This document shows positions 57,238 through 64,000 of a stretch of DNA of 64,000 nt, piece after piece. Below the pieces are notes generated by a model. That model had not been told where the DNA came from, did not search any database, and was given only the letters and a program-made list of their open reading frames with translations. The first letter of the stretch is position 1, and every line of letters begins with the position of its first letter. This DNA comes from Alteromonas stellipolaris (GTDB lineage Bacteria; Pseudomonadota; Gammaproteobacteria; Enterobacterales; Alteromonadaceae): NCBI RefSeq assembly GCF_001562115.1, contig NZ_CP013926.1, positions 558,001 to 622,000 of the forward strand, read 5' to 3'. The position numbers were made by a program, and so were the translations under genes.

Positions 57238-58035
57238 ATGCGTTTATTAGCTATTTTTACATTACTATTGGCGTTAGTCCCACTGCAAAGTTGGGGGCAT
57301 GCTTGGTTAAAAATTAAAATTGCTACCACAGAATATGCGCCTTACACCTCATCTGAAATGGAGCATAAAGGGTATATTAACCACATCATTTCACAGGCTT
57401 TTTTAGAGACAGGTGTGGTGGTTGAGTTTGTATCAATGCCGTGGGATGAAGCCGTAGAAGCCACATTGAATGGCGAATTCGATGCGCTGTCTTACGGTAA
57501 CTTCGTGCGCGCGCGTGGTGAAAAATTCTGGCATAGCGACCCAATCACCGCTGAAAGCCTAGTTTTTTACGTTAATGGAAAATCTGACATAGCGTCATGG
57601 TCGAGCTTCGACGAACTGAAAGATAAAAAAATGGGGGTGACAGAAGGCTATTTGTACAGTAACGAGTTGGCCACTTATATTGAAAATACCCCATCGGTAA
57701 CCACCTACGCAACAGACAAAGAAAACCTAGAAGCGTTAGTGAGCGGGGAAATTGATTTGTTTCCCATTGATGATTTAACGGGTTGGTACTTGCTTCAACG
57801 CGACTTCACAGATGAGCAGCGCCAAGCGGTAATGACTATCGACCCGTTTATATCTACCGTCACCACGCACTTACTGGTAGCAAAGGGTAGAAATGACGAC
57901 AGATTGCTTATTGAGCTTTTCAATAAAGGCTTGGAAGAACTAACACTAGACGGAAAGCTAACTCGCTTTAAACGGTTATTAAAAGACGGATTTTATCAAG
58001 ATCCGAAAAGGCCGGTTAACTTCGACAGACGCTAA
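57238..58035 (+). CDS. Periplasmic solute-binding protein, amino-acid type (SBP family 3)
   Basis: A 265-residue exported protein with a signal peptide (LLAIFTLLLALVPLQSWGHA). The bilobal SBP3 pattern shows in IKIATTEYAPYTS, INHIISQAFLETGVVVEF, PWDEAVEATLNGEFDAL and KKMGVTEGYLYSNELATY. Related proteins bind polar amino acids for ABC uptake or act as receptors. No permease or ATPase is adjacent, so it may serve a sensor or a remote transporter. It follows the porin-like gene by 9 bases and is closed by a terminator. Confidence 0.88.
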   Translation: MRLLAIFTLLLALVPLQSWGHAWLKIKIATTEYAPYTSSEMEHKGYINHIISQAFLETGVVVEFVSMPWDEAVEATLNGEFDALSYGNFVRARGEKFWHSDPITAESLVFYVNGKSDIASWSSFDELKDKKMGVTEGYLYSNELATYIENTPSVTTYATDKENLEALVSGEIDLFPIDDLTGWYLLQRDFTDEQRQAVMTIDPFISTVTTHLLVAKGRNDDRLLIELFNKGLEELTLDGKLTRFKRLLKDGFYQDPKRPVNFDRR

Positions 58036-58096
58036 CAGTTACAAACTTGCGTATATGCGATAACCGATAAAGACTGAATAGAAAATTTATTTTTGA

Positions 58097-58122
58097 AAAA
58101 GGAGAGCTTGCTCTCCTTTTTT
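58097..58122 (+). terminator. Intrinsic terminator after the solute-binding protein gene
   Basis: AAAAGGAGAG (58097-58106) and CTCTCCTTTT (58111-58120) form a ten-pair stem over CTTG, followed by TT. Confidence 0.92.
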
Positions 58123-58307
58123 GTGTGCTAAAAATGACCATGCAATAACCAGTTACACCCTGTGTATACCAAAGATATAAGGAAAATTTGCAATGGGGAT
58201 ATATACTTCAAGCGTTGAGAATACGCTCAATGATTAGTCTGCCAATTTGTATTTCAACAGTGCTATAAGCATTGCGAAGGCGGGCAGAAAACCAGCGAGA
58301 GCAGTAA

Positions 58308-59723
58308 ATGTATACATGCAGTAGTATAAATGGGTGGCTAAACCCAGTTAAGAATGTAGCGTTTTATCTTATGTTACCGTGCACTGTAACGGTTGCTGCA
58401 TTTGCGTGTACCGCCAGTGCCAGCGAAGAGCCTATTTCAGCAGTAAGTGTAGCGTCTAGCCCAAATAGCAGTTCTGCTGACAGTTTGAAGGCTCAAGCCT
58501 TGAAAAGCAAAGCCCCCACATTTGATATTAGTGGCTCTTATCGACTTAGATACGAACATCTCAACAACCCTATTTTTCCTTCTTCTAGTGAAGATAGAGC
58601 CCAAGTAAATCGACGAGTTTCATCTCGCCTGTTAGTGAAAGCGCAGACCAATTGGGATGTTTTCAATGTCACCCTTGAGTTGGCCGACTCCCGCGTATGG
58701 TTAGACGACAATGATCCAACACTGACCTCTTCCCAAGTTAACACATTGGAACCTTTGCAGTTTTTCGTTCGTTATACGCCCCAAGATAGCCAATACTTAA
58801 AAGGTATCACGGCGGGACGAATTACTTTTGACCACGGTAGTCGCAGGCTTATAGGCCAAGGCGTCTACCGCAATACAAAAAATGCTTTCGATGGCGTACT
58901 AGTCGATTATCAAGTTAGCGATTGGAACATTCGAGGTTTTTACTTGCTACCGGTCAGCAGACTACCTAGCGACAGCGGCGCAGTTGCTGATGCCGAACGC
59001 GCTTTTGACAAAAGCTACAGTGAGCGTGAGTTCTTCGGTTTATATATTACATCACCAGATAACAACGTGAAGCTACAGAGTTACTGGTTGAAAGAAGAAG
59101 ATTCTGCAAAGCTTTCCACAAAAAATCGAGATTTGTACACACTTTCGGTTGATTATACGAAGCCCTTTGCTGATACATGGAAAGCTAACATTGAAGTTAT
59201 TGGGCAAACCGGTACATCACATCAAACGGCAAGTGCAAGTGACACGACAGAATTAGACGTAGAAAGCTGGTTGCTTCATGCAAATATAGGCAAGAAAATT
59301 ACCGACTACACGTTCTTACGCGGTGAAATAGACGCGATTAGCGGCGACAATGATAGTTCAGATAATACTATTTCTGACTTTGATAGCTTGTATGGAGTTA
59401 GGCGTTTCGATTTTGGCCCAACCGATGTTTACCAAGCCATGCCACGAAGAAACTTATACACAGTTGGGGCAAGGAGTGTGACCAAGCCTTCTAAAGAACA
59501 TAATATTATGGTGAGCTACAAGGCCATGTGGTATCAAAAGGCACCAGAGTCGGTTGATAACTTTATTGGACAACAGTTAGAAGCAAGATGGCGCTGGCAA
59601 ATAATGCCATCATTGAGACTTGCAATTGGTGCAGCTTATTTGCTGAAAGGTGACGGGTTTGAGCGGGGCGATTACCCCGACGATAGCCAATTTGTATTCA
59701 CCGGCGCGCTGTATACGTTCTAG
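58308..59723 (+). CDS. Alginate-export-type outer-membrane protein
   Basis: A 471-residue exported protein. The N-terminus (about 40 residues, hydrophobic part VAFYLMLPCTVTVAAFACTASA) is a long signal peptide. After a Ser/Ala-rich stretch comes the alginate-export domain pattern (ISGSYRLRYEHLNN, RLLVKAQTNWDVFNVTLELADSRVW, GRITFDHGSRRLIGQGVYRNTKNAFDG). The chain ends in Phe (FTGALYTF). In this family the barrel is a channel for polysaccharide or other anionic solutes. No alginate genes are near, so the substrate is open. Ribosome-binding site is weak. Confidence 0.82.
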   Translation: MYTCSSINGWLNPVKNVAFYLMLPCTVTVAAFACTASASEEPISAVSVASSPNSSSADSLKAQALKSKAPTFDISGSYRLRYEHLNNPIFPSSSEDRAQVNRRVSSRLLVKAQTNWDVFNVTLELADSRVWLDDNDPTLTSSQVNTLEPLQFFVRYTPQDSQYLKGITAGRITFDHGSRRLIGQGVYRNTKNAFDGVLVDYQVSDWNIRGFYLLPVSRLPSDSGAVADAERAFDKSYSEREFFGLYITSPDNNVKLQSYWLKEEDSAKLSTKNRDLYTLSVDYTKPFADTWKANIEVIGQTGTSHQTASASDTTELDVESWLLHANIGKKITDYTFLRGEIDAISGDNDSSDNTISDFDSLYGVRRFDFGPTDVYQAMPRRNLYTVGARSVTKPSKEHNIMVSYKAMWYQKAPESVDNFIGQQLEARWRWQIMPSLRLAIGAAYLLKGDGFERGDYPDDSQFVFTGALYTF

Positions 59724-59820
59724 ACAAATACTAATTTCTACACATTTTAATCTAATGCTGTTGGAAGCTCGCAATTTTGTGACGGGAATAGGTATACTCC
59801 GTAACCGCTTCTAGCAGTTT

Positions 59821-61101
59821 GTGATTAAAGGAAAAGGATTGAGCGACAGCAATTCACTCACACATTATCAACGATTCATGCGCATGGTGCAGTTACTTGG
59901 CCCAGGTGTGTTAATGGCCACTGCTGCAGTAGGGGGAAGCCACCTTGTTGCCTCTACCCAAGCGGGCGCCAAATTTGGTTGGCAGTTAGTAATACTTATT
60001 CTAGCGGTTAACGTTTTAAAGTACCCTTTTTTCCGTGCAGGCGTTAGCTATACCATAAGTACTAGGCAAACCTTACAGTTCGGTTACCATAAAATGGGTA
60101 AGGGTTATTTAATTGTGGCGTTGTGCTTAAATGCGTTAGCCTCAGTGGTAAATGCCGCGGCCCTCCTGCTATTTGCAGCAAGCCTGCTTTCTTATTTTCT
60201 GCCTTTTGATATATCTATTGCTATTGCTTCTGCAGCTATCCTTGGCGCTATTTTATTTATCTTGCTGGCAGGGCACTTCGAAGCGCTTGAAGGTGTAGCA
60301 AAAGCCATTATGGGTGTACTGGTTTTAGCAACCATTGCCGCTTTTTGTGCGGCGGTAATAAATATAGAGCCTAGGCCAGCCAATTTTGAGTCTCCCTCAC
60401 CGTGGACGTTAGCGACCGTTGGGTTTTTGGTGGTCACCATGGGGTGGATGCCCGCACCAATAGAAATATCTAGCATTACGTCGTTATGGTTAAAACGCCA
60501 ATGTAAAACACAAGCTGTCACCCCTAAAAATGCATTGTTCGACTTTAATTTAGGCTATGCGGTCACCACTATTTTAGCTTTGCTTTTTTTAGGCTTAGGC
60601 GCATTGGTGCTGCATGGAAGTGGCGAGACACTCGCAACAGGGGGGATCGGCTTTTCACAGCAATTAGTCAGCCTTTATGCCAACACGATTGGCGACTGGG
60701 CGCACTGGCTTATTGCCATCGTTGCCTTTCTTTGTATTTTCGGGTCGGCATTAACGGTTTACGATGGATATGCCCGCGTTATTGCCGAAGCTATTTCATT
60801 GGTATTGCCAAAGAAAATGGCGCGAGACGCAGTATTTGCACCTGTGCTACTGGCAATGGCAGCCATTAGTTTTAGTATTGTACTGTTTTTCAAATCTGCG
60901 CTACTGGCCATGCTAGGCTTTGCTATGACACTTGCCTTTGTTACCACGCCCATGTTTGCGTGGCTAAATCATCGTTTGGTAAAAAGCGCAGTGCTGCATG
61001 AAGATGCAAAAGCAAGCTGGTGGGTAACCCTACTTAGCTACGTGGGTTTAGTGTATTTGTTTGGCTTTTTACTGTTATTTGTATGGTGGAAATGGGGATA
61101 G
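59821..61101 (+). CDS. Nramp-family-related membrane transporter with altered metal-site motifs
   Basis: A 426-residue polytopic protein with about eleven helices and the Nramp/LeuT-like outline. The TM1 segment LLGPGVLMATAAVGGSHLVASTQAGA (about 25-50, split by the helix break) aligns with the canonical GPG...LDPGN...QAGA. The DPGN metal ligands are replaced by GGSH (38-41), and the TM6 MPH motif reads MPAP (210-213). Canonical manganese/iron coordination is therefore not expected. Start is uncertain: GTG 59821 as listed, TTG 59839 (better ribosome-binding site AAGGAAAAGG) or ATG 59878. Confidence 0.82.
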   Translation: MIKGKGLSDSNSLTHYQRFMRMVQLLGPGVLMATAAVGGSHLVASTQAGAKFGWQLVILILAVNVLKYPFFRAGVSYTISTRQTLQFGYHKMGKGYLIVALCLNALASVVNAAALLLFAASLLSYFLPFDISIAIASAAILGAILFILLAGHFEALEGVAKAIMGVLVLATIAAFCAAVINIEPRPANFESPSPWTLATVGFLVVTMGWMPAPIEISSITSLWLKRQCKTQAVTPKNALFDFNLGYAVTTILALLFLGLGALVLHGSGETLATGGIGFSQQLVSLYANTIGDWAHWLIAIVAFLCIFGSALTVYDGYARVIAEAISLVLPKKMARDAVFAPVLLAMAAISFSIVLFFKSALLAMLGFAMTLAFVTTPMFAWLNHRLVKSAVLHEDAKASWWVTLLSYVGLVYLFGFLLLFVWWKWG

Positions 61102-61144
61102 CCTAAAACTTAGGTTTGGCTAGGGCTGAGCTTGGCGCGCCAAG

Positions 61145-61393
61145 TCACGATGGCGCGCGTTTTGTAAAGATAAGCACTATTATCTGATATAGCACGTAAA
61201 AGCCTACCAGCAATGAAACTAGCGCAATAATAGGGCTAAGAAATAACCAACAAAGTACATAAAGAACAAGCCCTATCACTCCTTTTTCAGACGCCCTAGC
61301 AAATAAGTCTATGGCGCCCAAGATAAGTGCTGCGGCGCATAAAAGGCCAACTACTACGGTGGTAACAATTAAAAGTGCGTTTTCCACTAACAA
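61145..61393 (-). CDS. Small hypothetical membrane protein
   Basis: An 82-residue protein with two long hydrophobic segments (LLIVTTVVVGLLCAAALILGAIDLF and VIGLVLYVLCWLFLSPIIALVSLL), the second running into a third. Not recognised. The start is TTG 61393 with AGGA five bases upstream, or GTG 61387. It begins one base after the GNAT stop, so the two are translationally linked. Confidence 0.65.
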   Translation of the reverse strand: MLVENALLIVTTVVVGLLCAAALILGAIDLFARASEKGVIGLVLYVLCWLFLSPIIALVSLLVGFYVLYQIIVLIFTKRAPS

Positions 61394-61394
61394 G

Positions 61395-61880
61395 CTATCC
61401 TAGCTTCTTTTGCCAAAACAATGCGTGGCCTTCGCCTTCCGCCAGTTCATAGCTAGTAAAACCAAACTTTTCGTAGGCCGATTTTGCTACTGTGTTGTTG
61501 CTTAATACTTCTAGGGTAATCTTGCAGCAGCCTTTCTCGAGCGCTATTTCCTCTACTTTATCCAGCATTTTTTGACTAAGGCCTAAACCTCTAAATTCGG
61601 GAAGAACAGCAATATCATGAGTATTGATAAGCGGTTTGCAGGCAAAGGTAGAAAACGCTTCAAAGCAATTTATTAGCCCAGCGGGCTTACCATCAACAAA
61701 AGCAAGAATACTAAAGGCATGGGGTAGTGTAGATAGCGCATCGACTAAGTTGTCGTAGGTGTGTTTAGAAAGTGCCTCAGCACCACCCATAGGATCTTTC
61801 GCATATTCGTTTAGCAAATACGGAATGGCTTGCTTATGTGCTTCGTCAAAATAATCTGCTTTTAAAATTTCTATATTCAT
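61395..61880 (-). CDS. GNAT-family N-acetyltransferase
   Basis: A 161-residue acetyltransferase with the acetyl-CoA-binding motif A visible as THDIAVLPEFRGLGLSQKML (split around LPEFRGLGLSQ, about 105-115) and motif B KITLEVLSNNTVAKSAYEKFGF. Acceptor unknown. The frame is open to 61943, but ATG 61880 with AAGGTG upstream is the likely start. Confidence 0.9.
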   Translation of the reverse strand: MNIEILKADYFDEAHKQAIPYLLNEYAKDPMGGAEALSKHTYDNLVDALSTLPHAFSILAFVDGKPAGLINCFEAFSTFACKPLINTHDIAVLPEFRGLGLSQKMLDKVEEIALEKGCCKITLEVLSNNTVAKSAYEKFGFTSYELAEGEGHALFWQKKLG

Positions 61881-62000
61881 ACACACCTTCACTTCTTTAT
61901 ATGCCCCAGCTTGCTTTAGACCCCAGTTGTTAAGAGAAGTCATGCTGGCGGATTTTGCACTGCTAGGGTTTACTTTAGTTTAATTTACTTCGTGTCAAAT

Positions 62001-62255
62001 CTACTTTGTTTCAGGTTTATCTTCTGCTTTTTTAACGCGAATATTCGCATCGCCTAACGCATGGTTGTTCAACGACTTAATGGCCGCTTTAGCTTCGCCT
62101 GGTTTTGGCATTTCTACAAAACCGAATCCTTTAGAGGCACCGCTTTTTTCATCAACAACAATCGTGCAAGACTGCACAGAGCCGAAGGTTTTAAATAAAC
62201 TAGCAAGCTCTTCTTGTGTAGTTTGTCTGTCTAAATTACGTATTAATATTTTCAT
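62001..62255 (-). CDS. RRM-domain RNA-binding protein
   Basis: An 84-residue protein that is a single RNA recognition motif with RNP2 ILIRNL at 3-8 and RNP1 KGFGFVEM at 42-49, both with the aromatic residues that stack on RNA. A short Lys/Glu tail follows. Such stand-alone bacterial RRM proteins occur in cyanobacteria and many gammaproteobacteria and are often linked to cold response or mRNA localisation. The role here is unknown. Confidence 0.93.
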   Translation of the reverse strand: MKILIRNLDRQTTQEELASLFKTFGSVQSCTIVVDEKSGASKGFGFVEMPKPGEAKAAIKSLNNHALGDANIRVKKAEDKPETK

Positions 62256-62419
62256 TTTGTTTCCTGCGCGCTCGACAAGGTAAGAAGAGGCTTGTTATAC
62301 AGCAAAGCTAAAGCGATGTAGATAGGTTTCGTGTTACTTCGCGGTATTCGCGGTAGTAAATCAAATTAAAAGCACATCGAATCAACGGTTAGGTAATTGG
62401 CTCCAATTCCCTTTTCAAT

Positions 62420-62559
62420 TTAAGGCGCACTGTGCTCTTTACCTTCGGGCGCGTTGTGCTCTTTACCTTTGGGCGCGTTGCGCTCTTTACCTTTGGGCGC
62501 GTTGCGCTCTTTACCTTTTGGGCGCGTTGCGCTCTTTACCTTTTGGGCGCGTTGCGCTC
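62420..62559. repeat. 24/25-bp tandem repeat array at the 3' end of the FMN reductase gene
   Basis: Five full units plus a partial. Read on the minus strand from the gene: 62535-62559 (25 bp), 62510-62534 (25), 62486-62509 (24), 62462-62485 (24), 62438-62461 (24, diverged), then 62420-62437. The 24-bp unit would encode ERNAPKGK in frame. The two 25-bp units have one extra A (AAAA instead of AAA), and the gene's stop TAA falls inside the first of them. Confidence 0.93.
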
Positions 62560-63201
62560 TGACGGTGCGGTCTTGAAGTTTTTAATCATCTCATGAGGAT
62601 TAATATCTTCACTATGGCGCATGGCCGCTTCTGCCCACCACATCAATTGATGTAAAGTACGAGAAAAATAATCAAACCACGATGATTGGTCTTCCCCTGA
62701 ACACATCTCTGCGTTTGCTTCGAATACTTCCTGCGCCTTTGGAATATGAATCATAGCCGATACTGGTAAGCAACCTAACTCAGAAAGGTAAGTGCGCATG
62801 CCTACCGCTGCCCGCATACCGCCCCATTGCCCAGCCGAATAGGTAACAATAGCGCTTGGCTTATAAGCAAATAACGAACTACCAAAGTGATTAAGCAAGT
62901 TCGAAAGGGCAGGGCTCATGGAATGATTGTACTCGGGGCTAACCATGACATAGCCATCACAATTGGCAATTTTTTCTGCCAATGTATTTAGCTGCTCAGG
63001 CGCTTTACCCTTTGCATAAGCAAAATGGGGCTTAAATACGGCATCTAGAGGGTAATCTAACGGGTCTATTAATTCTATGTCATGCTCATTGTAACGAAGC
63101 TGAAAGCAGGCCATAACCGCCTTTGCCACACGTTCACCAAGGCGAGCAGGTCTAGGTGGTGTGCTATCCCGTACCGTGCCTAAGAAAATAAGAAACTTCA
63201 T
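62536..63201 (-). CDS. NAD(P)H-dependent FMN reductase family protein
   Basis: A 221-residue flavodoxin-fold reductase. FLGTVRDSTPPRPARLG (about 5-21) is the FMN phosphate-binding region, and SPEYNHSMSPALSNLLNHFG (about 88-107) the flavin-binding signature, with YSAGQWGGMRAAVGMR following. Relatives reduce quinones, azo compounds or metals with NAD(P)H. The C-terminus (SERNAPKR) is set by the first unit of a tandem repeat and is probably variable between strains. It is on the minus strand upstream of RRM and GNAT genes but well separated from them. Confidence 0.9.
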   Translation of the reverse strand: MKFLIFLGTVRDSTPPRPARLGERVAKAVMACFQLRYNEHDIELIDPLDYPLDAVFKPHFAYAKGKAPEQLNTLAEKIANCDGYVMVSPEYNHSMSPALSNLLNHFGSSLFAYKPSAIVTYSAGQWGGMRAAVGMRTYLSELGCLPVSAMIHIPKAQEVFEANAEMCSGEDQSSWFDYFSRTLHQLMWWAEAAMRHSEDINPHEMIKNFKTAPSERNAPKR

Positions 63202-63479
63202 TTGTACGCTCCTTTCACAAAACTATCCGGTTGAGCCGACAACGCCCGTGGTGGGAATAATAGTGAGGTACTGAAGCGCAGATCGCAAATCATCGCAGTG
63301 AATAATCCTTCGCAATTATCTTCCAAATCTTAATTCTGTTTCCATAATAGCCGCATTTATTAACTAAATCAGGTGTAATAGATTATAGGCATAGGTTTGG
63401 GAAACCGGTTTGATGTCGGTTTTGAAATCGTTTTGAAGAAGAACGCTAGTCCCCCATTTGCCATTGGAGATAATTTATT

Positions 63480-64000
63480 ATGACATTTACTCAATTACAG
63501 CAAGCTCGTGCTTTAGATTTGCCAACGCGCGAAGCCATGCTTCATCGTGCACCATCCGTTCAACAGTTTTGGAATACAAACAACCAGCTGCTGAGCAATG
63601 CGTGGAAAGAGTGGGAAGCAAGTGAAAAAGACAACTTATTCACCCTTGATGATTCCCTGCTAGATGCCAAGTTACGTAACGCAGTAATGCAAGCGTGGGA
63701 AAACCCCGAAAAAGAAACAGACGTAAAAGCACTTTTGGAAGAGGTATCGCCCGATGTGTATCAATTCCAATTCTTTGACCCTGAATGTTTGGTTGAGTTA
63801 CGCGCCTATTTAGAAAAAGTATGGGATGCAGAAATAGCGTTAAGACCACCCTACGGTATAGTGTTGAACCGTCGTGGTGCCATGTTAGATGAGCGCTCCG
63901 AAGGGTATTTGGCTGCGCCAAGTTTTCAAGCGTTTTATCGCATGATGCTAGACACATACATGCGCCCAATTGCTCGTTTACTGTTTCCTGAAATTATGGG
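63480..64000 (+). CDS. Protein cut by right window edge, possibly 2-oxoglutarate/Fe(II) oxygenase-like
   Basis: An open frame from ATG 63480 (GGAG about 11 bases upstream) continues beyond the window for at least 173 residues. The visible part begins MTFTQLQQARALDLPTRE and is rich in charged helices, then IALRPPYGIVLNRRGAMLDERSEGYLAAPSF and YMRPIARLLFPEIMG. The overall look recalls the N-terminal half of cytoplasmic prolyl-hydroxylase-like dioxygenases, but the HxD...H iron motif would lie past the edge, so the family is a guess. The coding call is supported by length, ribosome-binding site and codon pattern. Confidence 0.6.
   Translation, partial: MTFTQLQQARALDLPTREAMLHRAPSVQQFWNTNNQLLSNAWKEWEASEKDNLFTLDDSLLDAKLRNAVMQAWENPEKETDVKALLEEVSPDVYQFQFFDPECLVELRAYLEKVWDAEIALRPPYGIVLNRRGAMLDERSEGYLAAPSFQAFYRMMLDTYMRPIARLLFPEIM

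Noticed and set aside
63640-63969. A 109-codon minus-strand frame near the right edge
   Set aside because: It is the shadow of the better supported plus-strand gene starting at 63480.

Overview
The window reads as chromosomal DNA of a marine gammaproteobacterium of the Alteromonadales, most likely Alteromonas or a close relative. The support is protein-level resemblance together with conserved gene orders known from Enterobacteriaceae: rsgA-psd divergent from orn, gppA-rhlB divergent from trxA-rho, maoP next to an ilv gene, tatABC followed by tatD, and a DUF2065 gene before purA. Two sodium/proton antiporters and a large TonB-dependent receptor fit a marine heterotroph. Almost everything is ordinary core genome. 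I see no prophage, insertion sequence, CRISPR array or integrase.

Layout. 1-3490: a partial EamA transporter, psd and rsgA on the minus strand, orn on the plus strand, then two identical tRNA-Gly(GCC) genes followed by a 106-bp tandem repeat whose units each begin with the last 19 bases of the tRNA. 4106-8890: a TonB-dependent receptor, a TPR-sulfotransferase and a DUF4442 hotdog protein. 9151-11949: maoP and ilvIH, with a perfect 11-bp inverted repeat spanning the ilvI promoter region. 12004-18684: an unknown outer-membrane-like protein, then tatABC, a small exported protein, tatD, a diguanylate cyclase and hemB. 18803-23604: gppA-rhlB divergent from trxA and rho. 23816-29182: an exported M20 hydrolase, a hybrid histidine kinase and nhaA. 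29422-37527: purEK, tRNA-Thr, a PCu(A)C copper chaperone, dps, a PQQ-type sugar dehydrogenase, a CnoX-like protein, DUF2065 and purA. 37765-43524: aldehyde dehydrogenase, VOC protein, PepSY protein, gamma-glutamyltransferase and an NhaC antiporter.

43906-53918 is the most coherent functional block. It holds an exported two-domain NagZ-like GH3 enzyme and an MscS channel on the plus strand. They converge on a coupled minus-strand operon murQ - namZ - FAD/Fe-S D-2-hydroxyacid dehydrogenase, and alr diverges from murQ. Together these look like a peptidoglycan amino-sugar salvage module: NagZ and NamZ trim muropeptide glycans, MurQ splits MurNAc-6-phosphate into GlcNAc-6-phosphate and D-lactate, and the dehydrogenase would burn the D-lactate.

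54085-64000 is a mixed region: a probable 28-residue basic micro-protein with its own terminator, a YitT membrane protein, a porin plus periplasmic binding protein pair, an alginate-export-type barrel, an Nramp relative lacking the usual metal ligands, an RRM protein, an FMN reductase whose 3' end runs into a 24/25-bp tandem repeat, and a gene cut by the window's right edge.
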